This document shows, in pieces, positions 1 through 9,571 of a stretch of 64,000 nucleotides of DNA. The notes beneath the pieces are model-generated. The model was not told where the DNA came from. It did not search any database and saw only the letters and a program-made list of their open reading frames with translations. Position 1 is the first letter of the stretch. Each line of letters opens with the position of its first letter. The stretch is from Physcomitrium patens (Eukaryota; Streptophyta; Bryopsida; Funariales; Funariaceae), in assembly GCF_000002425.4 (NCBI RefSeq), contig NC_037276.1:188216-252215 (forward strand). Reading direction: 5' to 3'. A program made the position numbers and the translations under genes.

Positions 1-301
1 CTGCCCCAATCAAATAGTCCTTTTCAGCTTTCATAGCCGAAACGACTCCCCAAAGTTCTCTTTTGACTTGCGAATATGCACGCTGACGAATACTTAAAAC
101 TTTAGCCCCAAATCGAACTGCAAATCTACTCCCATTCGAATCATCTTGACCCACCGCCCATCCAACGGCAATTGGACTAGCGTCTACAGTAAGAATCACT
201 GGTCTATTGCACTTATAATCAACCTTCCTCAATATTGGAGGTGACATCAATAATTTCTTCAATCTTTGCATTGCCTGAATATGCCTTTCTTTCCATTCAA
301 A
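1..301 (-). pseudogene. Element A pol: RNase H start (partial)
   Basis: This is the N-terminal part of a Ty3-type RNase H, entering from the RT in the same frame but after a TGA codon at 302-304. The visible translation contains the TVDASP motif with the first catalytic Asp and the VKRELWG motif with the catalytic Glu. It matches element B (18533-20155), where the domain is complete. The sequence is cut by the window edge. The TGA sits where an Arg codon would be expected between the RT connection (LLRKGY) and FEWKERH. Confidence 0.85.
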
Positions 302-1834
302 TCAGTAACCCTTGCGTAACAGTTCATATAATGGATCCGCTATGTGAGCAAAATGAGGGATCCAGATTCGATAAAATACACATGCACCCAAAAACCTGCG
401 AACCTCTGTTAAAGAACCACAATCCTCTTTCATCCTTCCAATTGCATCAACTTTAGTCGGATCTGGTTTTCTTCCGTAAGATCCGCATAAATGTCCAATA
501 ATTACAACCTCTCGCACTCCAAATACGGACTTCATACCCGATAATGTAAGATGAACTTCTCCAAGCCGAGTTAAAATCTTTTCACAATCTTGTATATGAT
601 CAACAACATATCTGCGACACCCCCTCGTATCTAAAGTTTCATCCTTGTCTCCTTCTCTGCACTCTTTTATAGGAACATCATCCAGAAAAGGCATAGTCTT
701 TTTCAGAATAAAATCTCTCAATACCTTATTCATCCCATTCATCATATGCGCAACCGAGTTGGTCGCGCCTTGAGGAAGAGCGCACATTCTAACCAATCCA
801 AGTGGTGTCCTCATCGTTGTCATATCTCTACTTCCTTCGGCAAGTTGAAATTGATCATAACCTGAATACAAATCACCCATTGAATAGATCGCCCTTCCAG
901 CAAACGCCTCAGCAATTTCATCCACAATAGGTCCAATTCCTGCATTCTTGACAGTTACAGCATTCACCGGCTGCATATCTTGAATAAACCGTAGTGACCC
1001 ATTCTTCTTAGGTACCGTAAACCATCGACTAGAATACGGCGCAAATGAAGGTTCTAATATTTTCATCTTTATCTTTTCTTTCAATAGTTCCACCAATTTA
1101 GGTAAATGTGCCCTCGGTACTGGAATCGGTCTTAGATTCCAAGGTACATGCGGTACAGTGAAGATAACCATAGGTGTTATAATATTTGGATCCACACACC
1201 CAATTTCATGAGATTCGAAGGCAAACGATCTACCTTGTTTAGCCAACATCTTTTTGAAGCAAGTAATTTCCTCCGGTAATAAAGAACCATCAAAACCAAT
1301 CTTCAATTCTTCAAAAGTCTCTTCAATAAACTGATGTCCAATACTCATTGGATCTCTTAAACTTGCTTCTTTTGATGCTTCTTCCATTTGTTCTTTAGAA
1401 TCCTCTGGTAATGGTCCGGCAACAGGCTTTACCTTCTTATCTGCCGTTTTATATCTCGTTTCTACTGTGACTTCTGGTGCTTGAAAAGATTCAAGCATGG
1501 TATAAACCTCTCTCGAATGAATCTCAACAATCTTATCATTATCCTCTAACCCAATAGATGTAATCAATTCCAATGAATCTTCCAGCCCATTTTCTTCATA
1601 AACACCCAAAATCCTCTCATCATCTTGCAATGTACCTATCTTGCGTAACTGTCCTTCAATATCATATAATCTTTTTCTTTCTTTTCTTTTAAAATCATCA
1701 ACTTTCTTATACATAATATTTCCATTCTCCAATATACCAATAAAACTCGCATCAAAGGCACCTTCATCTCGCGAGAGTACCTCCTCTTTTGTACCTCCAT
1801 AATCTCGTTTTACAGTGGTACCTCCCCAAAATTC
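302..1834 (-). pseudogene. Element A pol: reverse transcriptase
   Basis: The open frame holds a gypsy-type reverse transcriptase of about 476 codons, counted from a non-ATG codon at 1732; the same frame is open upstream to 1834 and overlaps the protease frame by 25 nt in the -1 register. Visible motifs in order are VPKKNGSLRFIQDMQPVN (finger), DLYSGYDQF (first catalytic Asp), LPQGATNS (RT motif 4) and PFLDDVPIK (YxDD-type catalytic pair as FLDD). It ends in the connection helix FLGACVFYRIWIPHFAHIADP. The D-V-P-I-K continuation after the DD pair is not the usual ILIYS of plant gypsy elements and recalls fungal or oomycete elements. It is followed by an in-frame TGA before RNase H. A and B translate identically here. 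Confidence 0.9.
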
Positions 1835-3330
1835 CTAAATCCTTCAACAATCTTTGGCAATGGTTTCTCCCTCAACCTATCTCGATTCCGTTCATGGTTA
1901 GGAGGTATTGTTAGAAATTGTACAGCTTTCCTCCCATCTTCGCTCCGTACCCTTGCATAAGCAGAACCATCGTCAAGTACCTTTGTTTCCATCCGTGTTG
2001 CCGTGATATAAGATTGTCCTAAAATCAACGGATAAGACGTTGTATCTTGAACAAAGAAATGTTGCTCCGTCGCAACATCCCCAATCCGAATTTTGACATC
2101 TGGACAAGCTCCATATAATTCGCCTCGTGTGTTATTAGCTGCTCGTATAGCCCATCCATGTTCAATATCAATTGGCCATTTTTGCTTCTTATAAAGATCT
2201 TTAGACATGAAATTTATTTCAGAACCATGGTCCACCAAGGCAACTATTGGTTCTTCTATATCTCCTACCTTCACCAATACCTCAGTAGTTGCCCTTGCCC
2301 AATGCTTTCGAGTATAATGGCTCAAAGTTTCCATTTCTTTGTCACTAAAATCTTCGAAATGTACTCGCTGATTATACCCATTCTTTTCATTTGTTGGTTG
2401 CTTGTAACCAATATCAACCTCTTCTTCATCTCTACATATTCTTGCATCAATAGCATGACTCATTCCAGTTTCGCTCATTAATTGCCTCTTTCGCTTAATG
2501 CTGTCAATGATAACATCATGAAACTCCTTCTTTGCAATTCCCAAGACTTCTTTCAATGTGAATTCCACCTTAGCGTTTAATATACGTTCTTCCAACACCC
2601 CTTTCAAATTTGTTGCCGCTTCAATGTCAGAAAGTAGCTTATAAGCAATTGATTTGCCCTTATCTTTTGTCTCCGTTGTTTTTTCTCCCAATGATGCTGA
2701 GGTATCCTTTACAGGCAATTCTTGTGAAGCTGCCTCCCGAGCCTTGTTTCCTCGAGTTTGCCTCTTAAAAGAATTTCCTTCTCTAGTATCATCAAAATTT
2801 CCTCGTCTTTTTTCTTCCATCAAAGCTTCATGTTGGCTCTTAGCAATATATGCATGAACTGAAAGAGACTCAACAGGATCCTCCCAACCTGTTCTTCCTC
2901 GTATTGTAGCTGCAGTTCTCAATAACGCTTCTCGAGGTAATTTCCCTTCTTGCATTGTAGAAACGGCAGAAGCCCAAAACTCACTAGTTTCCGTACTTCC
3001 ACCAATTTCATCATCTACTCTAGCACCATAACTTGCACTTTCTCGTACTACTGTTTCATGCTCTTTTAAGTAATCTTGAACCAATGCTCTCATTCCTCCC
3101 TTGCCAAAATTGGTTTGAAGAAGATCCTTCCTATCTTTCAATGCTATCTTCCCATCTTTCCAGCAAATAATTCCCTGTCGTATCATATTATTAAATTCAT
3201 TGCAATCTTTTCTAGTGTGTGAAGCATCATCACACCAAATGCATCTTTGTACATATCCTTGTTTTGAAACATTCTTCGAATTATTTATAGAAGTATTCTC
3301 TTCAAGTCTTGTCAATTTGATTTGAAGATC
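1810..3330 (-). pseudogene. Element A: zinc knuckle and aspartic protease region
   Basis: This frame continues the Gag frame after one TGA (3331-3333). Near its start is a CCHC zinc knuckle, CIWCDDASHTRKDC (C-x2-C-x4-H-x4-C), typical of nucleocapsid. A charged Lys/Glu-rich linker follows. Near the C-terminus is a retropepsin-like segment, ALVDHGSEINFMSKDLY, where the usual D-S/T-G triad reads D-H-G, and the second conserved block PLILGQSYITAT. The frame ends in a TAA at 1810-1812 while the RT frame is already open in -1. About 500 codons long and uninterrupted in this copy, whereas B has an extra TGA at 22897-22899. Confidence 0.85.
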
Positions 3331-4182
3331 TCACATTCCTCGTATAATTTCTTCCATACCCATATCTGCTTTCTTTGACAAGGATGTCGAAGGTTGAACT
3401 GTAGGCATTGTCGGTGGTGTTGTACGTACTGGAGCTTTGGGTGCTTGTACTGTTTTCGGAATATTGCTCCTATCCTTCCTCCTTTCTTTTTTTGTAAGCA
3501 ACCCCACCGCATCTTCAACGTTCTTCCACTTCGTTGTCAATCCTTCATCTTCTTCTTTGTCTTCAAGAAGGGGTTCTAATTTCTCTTGCAATTCTCCATC
3601 AGCAGCTTGAAGAAATAGATCAACTTTGTTCGGCTCCAATGTCAATTTTTCTACCTTCGATAATTGAGAGTACTGCCTCTCAAATTCCCTTAGTAGCTCT
3701 GTTTTTTGCAAATTCTTATTGGGCCGTTCAATCCATCCCAGAAACAGCTTCTTAGTAACGCGATTAGCATCTTCCAAGAAATATTCGTCTTTCAATGCAT
3801 GTGAAAAATCCTCCCATGAATTCCCACAACGATCCGTAATCGATGTAATGTGGTCCCTTATCTCCGATATTGTGGCAAGTCCAAATAGTGCAACCATTTT
3901 TTTCTGAGAAATCTGATTTAATTCCATTTCACGAATATAACATCTTAAATACCTTGAAATATTCCTCCCATCAAATTGATCAATTTTATTGACCACTGCT
4001 TGCAATGCTTTGGTTGCCAAAGCTTCCTTTCGATCATTGCTTTGCTGTTGCTGCATTGACAATGAGAAGGCTTGAAACAAACTAGCAATAGACGGATCCA
4101 TGTGCATACCTTGTCCTTTAGAAGACTCCCCACCAAAAACTTCTCCCAAAAATCCTTTAAAATTTTTATTTTCGTTTTTCAT
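3331..4182 (-). CDS. Element A gag (capsid-like)
   Basis: This 283-codon frame encodes a Ty3-type Gag. The retrotrans_gag-like core reads from KMVALFGLATISEIRDHI through SWEDFSHALKDEYFLEDA to LREFERQYSQLSKVEK, the alpha-helical capsid pattern of gypsy elements. The N-terminus has a Gln-rich stretch (SMQQQQSND). The start codon at 4182 lies about 50 bp inside the primer-binding site, as expected for the first reading frame of the element. It ends at TGA and the same frame continues into the zinc-knuckle/protease region. The translation is the same as in B except for a few residues near the N-terminus. Confidence 0.88.
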   Translation of the reverse strand: MKNENKNFKGFLGEVFGGESSKGQGMHMDPSIASLFQAFSLSMQQQQSNDRKEALATKALQAVVNKIDQFDGRNISRYLRCYIREMELNQISQKKMVALFGLATISEIRDHITSITDRCGNSWEDFSHALKDEYFLEDANRVTKKLFLGWIERPNKNLQKTELLREFERQYSQLSKVEKLTLEPNKVDLFLQAADGELQEKLEPLLEDKEEDEGLTTKWKNVEDAVGLLTKKERRKDRSNIPKTVQAPKAPVRTTPPTMPTVQPSTSLSKKADMGMEEIIRGM

Positions 4183-4231
4183 AAAAATAAAGATAAAATC
4201 AACCGAAATCCAATACCTTCTACCTCAAGCT

Positions 4232-4249
4232 TTCACGTCGGGTTCACCA
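4232..4249 (-). other. Element A primer-binding site
   Basis: On the minus strand, four bases after the LTR end, comes TGGTGAACCCGACGTGAA. A TGG start at this distance is the expected position of a tRNA primer-binding site. The same string lies at 24086-24103 (B) and 5725-5742 (C), with one or two changes at 63745-63760 (J). It is not the initiator-Met type (TGGTATCAGAGC), and I cannot name the tRNA. Confidence 0.7.
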
Positions 4250-4253
4250 CTTA

Positions 4254-5706
4254 TGTCGTATTACGTGCTTTCCTGCTCGAGAACGCGCCGGGCGTCTGGC
4301 TGTAGAAGGTAGTATGGAGATTCGCCGATAGTCAAGCAGTCTATCAGTTTTTACTGCTGGAATATAAATGACTCCAAGAATACACCGTAAATCTTTACTG
4401 ATGCCCTTCGACTGCTTGTCGAAGTCCTTTTTTTGCGCCAGCCAGTAGGTCTCTAGACGTTACAGAGAACCCCAAACAACCCAAACTGTTAATCTTCAAT
4501 ACCCCTTTGTACTTACGATCTTGTATCCATTGACTGTCCTGTTAGATTAACCCAATAAATTTCATTCACTCCGCATACTCAATCCTATAGACACCCCTTT
4601 AATCCTTCAATCACAGACGTAACTTGATTTTATAAAACAGTCAAGAGTATTCAAACCCACTTCATTTAAAAATCCCGATTCACCATTACAACACTGACTT
4701 CAGCAGCGATTGCCTCAGTCGTCCCAAAACTCTACGAAGAAGAAAAATCCAAATTCTATGTCTTTCCTTCCTCGACCCGAAGCATGAAGCTCCTCTCTCT
4801 AATTTCCTTGATCTTCCAAAAACCTCCAATGAAAACCGAACTGGTAACCTTGCAAAAGCTTGAAAACTCGCTCCCTCCCCTGATTCCCCCCGAAAAAAAA
4901 CCTTCCCTCCCTAACCTTATCCTCTGAATTTCTTCAATCTTCCGTCTTAGATCCGGAATTGGCTCCCACCTCAAGCTTGGATCCGAAATTGGCTCTCGCC
5001 GTCAAGCTTTCTCCTCCGTTTTTACCTTTAAGAAATCCATTTACCGAAAACAACGTTCCCTGAAACGGCACAGAGAACAGGACAGCCTGAAACAGAATCG
5101 AACCCCGTAATCGGGACCACATTGAGTCGCCCGACCAATTCAGGTCCTATATTGGGAAAGATGCCCGTAGTAACCTGGATGTTCCCGTAATTGGGTCAAA
5201 TTGGTCCTCGCGTCAGATTGGCTAAGACCCGTAGTAAGACCAGAATTTCCCGTAATTAGACCACATTGAGTCGCCTGACCAATTCAGGTTCTATATTGGG
5301 AAAGATGCCCGTAGTAACCTGGGTGTTCCCGTAATTGGATCAAATTGGTGCTCACGTCAGATTGGCTAAGACCCGTTGTAAGACCTGGATTCCCCGTAAT
5401 TAGGCTGCATTGGGTTGACCTGCCAATTCAGGTCTCATATTGGATAAGAGGACCCGGATTGGATTATCGAAATTGGATCCTATTGGCTCCTCGAACCCGT
5501 CGTGTGAATTGGTCCTTCTCTTCCTGCTGACTTCCGTTATTGGAATCGAATGGAGCATTTCAGTATGCCCCGGCTGACTGTAATGGAGTGACTGAACCTG
5601 ACCACTCAGTATTTGTACTGGAGTTGGTTGATGCTCTCAATATTCGAGGTAACTGAATATTAATAAAATTTCCCTTTACACTATATACTCGTGTTACAAC
5701 ACGACA
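4254..5706 (-). repeat. Element A 5' LTR (1453 bp)
   Basis: The LTR runs TGTCG...CGACA with 5-bp inverted ends and is closely similar to the right LTR of B (24108-25426). It is 134 bp longer. A tandem duplication of about 144 bp (two units starting at 5115 and 5259) adds length, and a roughly 10-bp deletion near the outer end (around 5680) removes some. The part towards 5706 is U3 in the element's sense. It is rich in ATTGG on the plus strand, that is CCAAT on the transcribed strand. Confidence 0.88.
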
Positions 5707-5737
5707 ATGTAATGCGACAACAAGTGGTGAACCCGAC

Positions 5738-6643
5738 GTGAAATCTTGGGGTAGAAGGTATTGGATTTTGTTTGATTTTATTTTTATTTTTATAGAAAAT
5801 AAAAATAAAAATTTTGAAGGATCTTTGGGAGAAGTTTCTGGTGGAGGTCCTTCTAAAGAACAAGGTATGCACATAGATCCGTCTATTGCTAGTATGTTTC
5901 AAGCCTTCTCATTATCAATGCAGCAATAGCAAAGCAATGATCGAAAGGAAGCTTTGGCAACCAAAGCATTGCAAGCAGTGGTCAATAAAATTGATCAATT
6001 TGATGGAAGGAATATTTCAAGGTATTTAAGATGTTATATTCGTGAAATGGAATTAAATCAGATTTCTCAGAAAAAAATGGTTGCACTATTTGGACTTGCC
6101 ACAATACCGGAGATAAGGGACCACATTACATCGATTACGGATCGTTGTGGGAATTCATGGGAGGATTTTTCACATGCATTGAAAGACGAATATTTCTTGG
6201 AAGATGCTAATCGCGTTACTAAGAAGCTGTTTCTGGGATGGATTGAACGGCCCAATAAGAATTTGCAAGCAACAGAGCTACTAAAGGAATTTGAGAGGCA
6301 GTACTCTCAATTATCGAAGGTAGAAAAATTGATATTGGAGCCGAACAAAGTTGATCTATTTCTTCAAGCTGCTGATGGAGAATTGCAAGAGAAATTAGAA
6401 CCCCTTCTTGAAGACAAAGAAGAAGATGAAGGATTGACAACGAAGTGGAAGAACGTTGAAGATGCGGTGGGGTTGCTTACAAAAAAAGAAAGGAGGAAGG
6501 ATAGGAGCAATATTCCGAAAACAGTACAAGCACCCAAAGCTCCAGTACGTACAACACCACCGACAATGCCTACAGTTCAACCTTCGACATCCTTGTCAAA
6601 GAAAGCAGATATGGGTATGGAAGAAATTATACGAGGAATGTGA
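5738..6643 (+). pseudogene. Element C gag, interrupted by TAG
   Basis: The frame matches element A Gag almost residue for residue, for example QISQKKMVALFGLATIPE and SWEDFSHALKDEYFLEDA. A TAG at 5926-5928 falls in the Gln run (SMQQ-stop-QSND), where A and B read CAG. The second part runs 5929-6643 and ends at the same TGA that terminates Gag in A and B. J (63,740 onwards) carries the same TAG, so C and J belong to one sublineage. No functional Gag is expected. Confidence 0.88.
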
Positions 6644-7877
6644 GATCTTCAAATCAAATTGACAAGACTTGAAGAGAATACTTCTATAAATAATTCGAAG
6701 AATGTTTCAAAACAAGGATATGTACAAAGATGCATTTGGTGTGATGATGCTTCACACACTAGAAAAGATTGCAATGAATTTAATAATATGATACGATAGG
6801 GAATTATTTGCTGGAAAGATGGGAAGATAGCATTGAAAGATAGGAAGGATCTTCTTCAAACCAATTTTGGCAAGGGAGGAATGAGAGCATTGGTTCAAGA
6901 TTACTTAAAAGAGCATGAAACAGTAGTACGAGAAAGTGCAAGTTATGGTGCTAGAGTAGATGATGAAAATGGTGGAAGTACGAGAACTAGTGAGTTTTGG
7001 GCTTCTGCCGTTTCTANNNNNNNNNNNNNNNNNNNNNNNNNNNNNNNNNNNNNNNNNNNNNNNNNNNNNNNNNNNNNNNNNNNNNNNNNNNNNNNNNNNN
7101 NNNNNNNNNNNNNNNNCTGTTGAGTCTCTTTCAGTTCATGCATATATTGCTAAGAGCCAACATGAAGCTTTGATGGAAGAAAAAAGACGAGGAAATTTTG
7201 ATGATACTAGAGAAGGAAATTCTTTTAAGAGGCAAACTCGAGGAAACAAGGCTCGGGAGGCAGCTTCACAAGAATTGCCTGTAAAGGATACCTCAGCATC
7301 ATTGGGAGAAAAAACAACGGAGACAAAAGATAAGGGCAAATCAATTGCTTATAAGCTACTTTCTGACATTGAAGCGGCAACAAATTTGAAAGGGGTGTTG
7401 GAAGAACGTATATTAAACGCTAAGGTGGAATTCACATTGAAAGAAGTCTTGGGAATTGCAAAGAAGGAGTTTCATGATGTTATCATTGACAGCATTAAGC
7501 GAAAGAGGCAATTAATGAGCGAAACTGGAATGAGTCATGCTATTGATGCAAGAATATGTAGAGATGAAGAAGAGGTTGATATTGGTTACAAGCAACCAAC
7601 AAATGAAAAGAATGGGTATAATCAGCGAGTACATTTCGAAGATTTTAGTGACAAAGAAATGGAAACTTTGAGCCATTATACTCGAAAGCATTGGGCAAGG
7701 GCAACTACTGAGGTATTGGTGAAGGTAGGAGATATAGAAGAACCAATAGTTGCCTTGGTGGACCATGGTTCTGAAATAAATCTCATGTCTAAAGATCTTT
7801 ATATAAATCTCATGTCTAAAGGATCTCTTATAGATAAAAATAGAAGAAAAAGCTTTGACATCGGGAGCCAATTTTAG
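6644..7877 (+). pseudogene. Element C zinc knuckle and truncated protease, with assembly gap
   Basis: After the Gag TGA the same frame gives the CCHC knuckle CIWCDDASHTRKDC, then a TAG at 6797-6799 (CAG in A and B). Unresolved bases occupy 7017-7116. Past the gap the match to A resumes at VESLSVHAYIAKSQ and reaches the protease motif LVDHGSEINLMSKDLY. There the homology stops, and an 18-bp duplicate of local sequence leads into LTR sequence, giving a chimeric tail that ends at a stop at 7875-7877. RT and everything downstream are deleted. Confidence 0.85.
7017..7116. other. Assembly gap of 100 N
   Basis: Exactly 100 unresolved bases. By comparison with element A (2877-2957) the missing sequence should be 81 bp, so the run is a fixed-size placeholder rather than a measured length. 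Confidence 0.95.
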
Positions 7878-8541
7878 ATCGAAGACGGAAGATTGAAGAA
7901 ATTCAGAGGCTAGGATTTGAGAGACGAGAGAATTAGGATTAAAAGGGAGGATAGGTTAAGAAATGAAGGAGAGAGAATAAGGTTTTGGGGGGAGAAGGCT
8001 CGGAGAGCTAGCTTCATGCTTTGGAGCTGGAAAAAAAGACAGAGAATTGGATTTTTTTTCTTTATTGGATTTTGGGAAGACTGAGGCAATTGTTACTGAA
8101 GTCAGTGTTGTACTGGTGAATCGGGATTTTAATGAAGTGAGTGTGATTACTCTTAACTGTTTTGTGAAATCGAATTACGTCTGTGATGAAGAATTAAAAG
8201 GGTGTCTATAGGATTGAGTATGCGGAGTGAATGAAATTTATTGGATTAATCTAACGAGATAGTCAGTGGTTACAAGATCGTGAGTATAAAGTGGTATCGA
8301 AGATTAGCAGTTTGGGTTGTTCGGGGTTCTCTGTAACGTCTAGAGACCTACCGGCTGGGGCAAAAAGGATTTCGGCAAGCAGTCGAAGGACATCCGTATA
8401 GATTTATGGTATATTCTTGGAGTTGTTTATATTCGAACAGTCAAAAACCGATAAACTGCCTGAATATTAGCGAATCTCCATACTATCTTCTACAGCCAGA
8501 CGCTCGGTACGTTCTCGAGTAGGAAAGCTCGTAATACGATA
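7818..8541 (+). repeat. Element C truncated 3' LTR
   Basis: This segment corresponds to the inner half of the A/B-family LTR in plus orientation. It carries the landmarks CGAAGACGGAAGATTGAAGA, GTGTCTATAGGATTGAGTAT and CTCTGTAACGTCTAGAGACC, and ends CGTAATACGATA where intact copies end CGACA. The outer (U3) half is missing because the internal deletion ends inside the LTR. Confidence 0.85.
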
Positions 8542-9072
8542 CCGTAGAATGGCATAAATTACTTGCCAACAAGGGCCAATTCATTGTATTTCAAAATTCG
8601 TTGTTTTTACCTCCAAATCAATTAATAAACTTATTTAGGAATAGTAATAGTAAATTGAAGAAGTTAAAAAGTCCAGAAAAGACAATTGAAGAAGGCAGTT
8701 GTAATTTTAATAAGAGATTAAGCGACATATTGTCCTCTTCATTGGCGACGGGTGGTCTAGTGGTTCTAATAGTAATACAAATGGGTGACGTGAGCAATCG
8801 CATAATGAGCGTGGCTCCATTACCTACTTTTATGGGCTCTTCGAGTGCGGATCTCGATCAATATTTATCTTAGTTTTTGACAGCATGTGTAGCTAATAAT
8901 GGAAGAACCAAAGATATTTGATTATGATGGTTGTCAGCAACCTTAAAAGACACGGCATTTGAATGGTACAATCGCCAACCGGTGGTTCAATTTCCAAATT
9001 GGAAAGCATTGAAGAATATATTTTTAATCCATTTTTGGCAAATAGGTTTTGAGGATCGTCTTCGAGAGAAGT
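8542..9072 (+). pseudogene. Element D gag, N-terminal part
   Basis: This is an older gypsy family unlike A/B and the chromoviruses. The frame shows PLPTFMGSSSADLDQYL, then CVANNGRTKD, ATLKDTAFEWYNRQP and FPNWKALKNIF...GFEDRLREK. This is the classic plant gypsy Gag pattern in which FEWY is followed by a W-x-x-L helix. Stops interrupt it between blocks. The upstream end is cut by element C at 8541. The downstream end is fused to element E in a shared stretch around 9061-9072. The rest of this Gag continues after E at 12282. Confidence 0.75.
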
Positions 9073-9079
9073 CTTTGAT

Positions 9080-9571
9080 GAAGATCCGATAGTACTCCGC
9101 AGATCACAAAAAACATTGGACATCTCTTACCGTTTTTGAGATCTTCCAATCTATAATAGTTTGAACTTTCTTAGGATCCATCATAAGTCAATCATTTGAA
9201 ATGATGTAACCTAAGAAATCGACTTGAGTAGTGTGGAATATATACTTTTCTATCTTGGCATAGAGTCTTGCATCTCTTAATTTTTGTAACACATGACATA
9301 CATAAATTTCATGTTCTTCTGGATTCTTAGAATAGATTAAGTTGTCGTCTAGATAATAGACCACAAAATCATCCAAAAAATCTTGAAAAACATCATTCAT
9401 TAGATGTTAAAAAGCTGCTGGTGCATTTGTAAGTCCAAAAGGCATGACGTTGTATTCAAAATGTCCATACTTAGTTTGAAACGCAGTCTTCCATTCATCT
9501 CTTTCTTTGATGCGTACTAAATTGTATGCTCCCCGAAGATCTATTTTTGTATAGATCTTAGCTTGATTCAG
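9080..9571 (-). pseudogene. Element E RT, palm and connection part
   Basis: Continuing the upstream frame after one stop, the translation gives [50 protein letters not shown] and VDFLGYIIS. These are standard gypsy RT blocks, and the YLDD catalytic pair is intact here, unlike in F, G and I. Isolated stops break the frame after GLLY, APAAF and IISND. The sequence ends in FIKDFS at the junction with element D. Confidence 0.82.

Larger units (their letters stand above)
1..5706 (-). mobile_element. Element A: Ty3/gypsy LTR retrotransposon, 3' part outside window
   Basis: Read on the minus strand the order is 5' LTR (5706-4254), primer-binding site, gag, zinc knuckle plus protease, reverse transcriptase, then the start of RNase H running off the window at base 1. 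Integrase and the 3' LTR lie outside, but copy B shows what they look like. RT before RNase H places it in Ty3/gypsy (Metaviridae-type). The coding part is almost identical to B; the RT reading frames give the same 476-residue translation. Several in-frame stops are shared with B, so the copy is probably not autonomous. Its right flank is 13 bp of the LTR end of element C, so A appears to have jumped into C's 5' LTR. The target-site duplication cannot be checked because A's other end is missing. Confidence 0.92.
5707..8541 (+). mobile_element. Element C: internally deleted copy of the A/B family
   Basis: The copy reads on the plus strand. It retains the last 13 bp of the 5' LTR (5707-5719, ending GCGACA), the primer-binding site (5725-5742), gag, the zinc knuckle and half of the protease. 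The sequence then jumps at about 7820 into the middle of the 3' LTR, which runs to 8541. RT, RNase H, integrase and half of the 3' LTR are missing. Stops at 5926-5928 and 6797-6799 are TAG where A and B have CAG, and the Gag TGA of A and B is also present. A lies inside its 5' LTR; on the right it abuts element D. Confidence 0.87.

Noticed and set aside
2158-2481. Opposite-strand frames over gag, protease and RT of A, B and C
   Set aside because: They recur identically in each copy only because the true frames on the other strand are conserved; no motif of their own.
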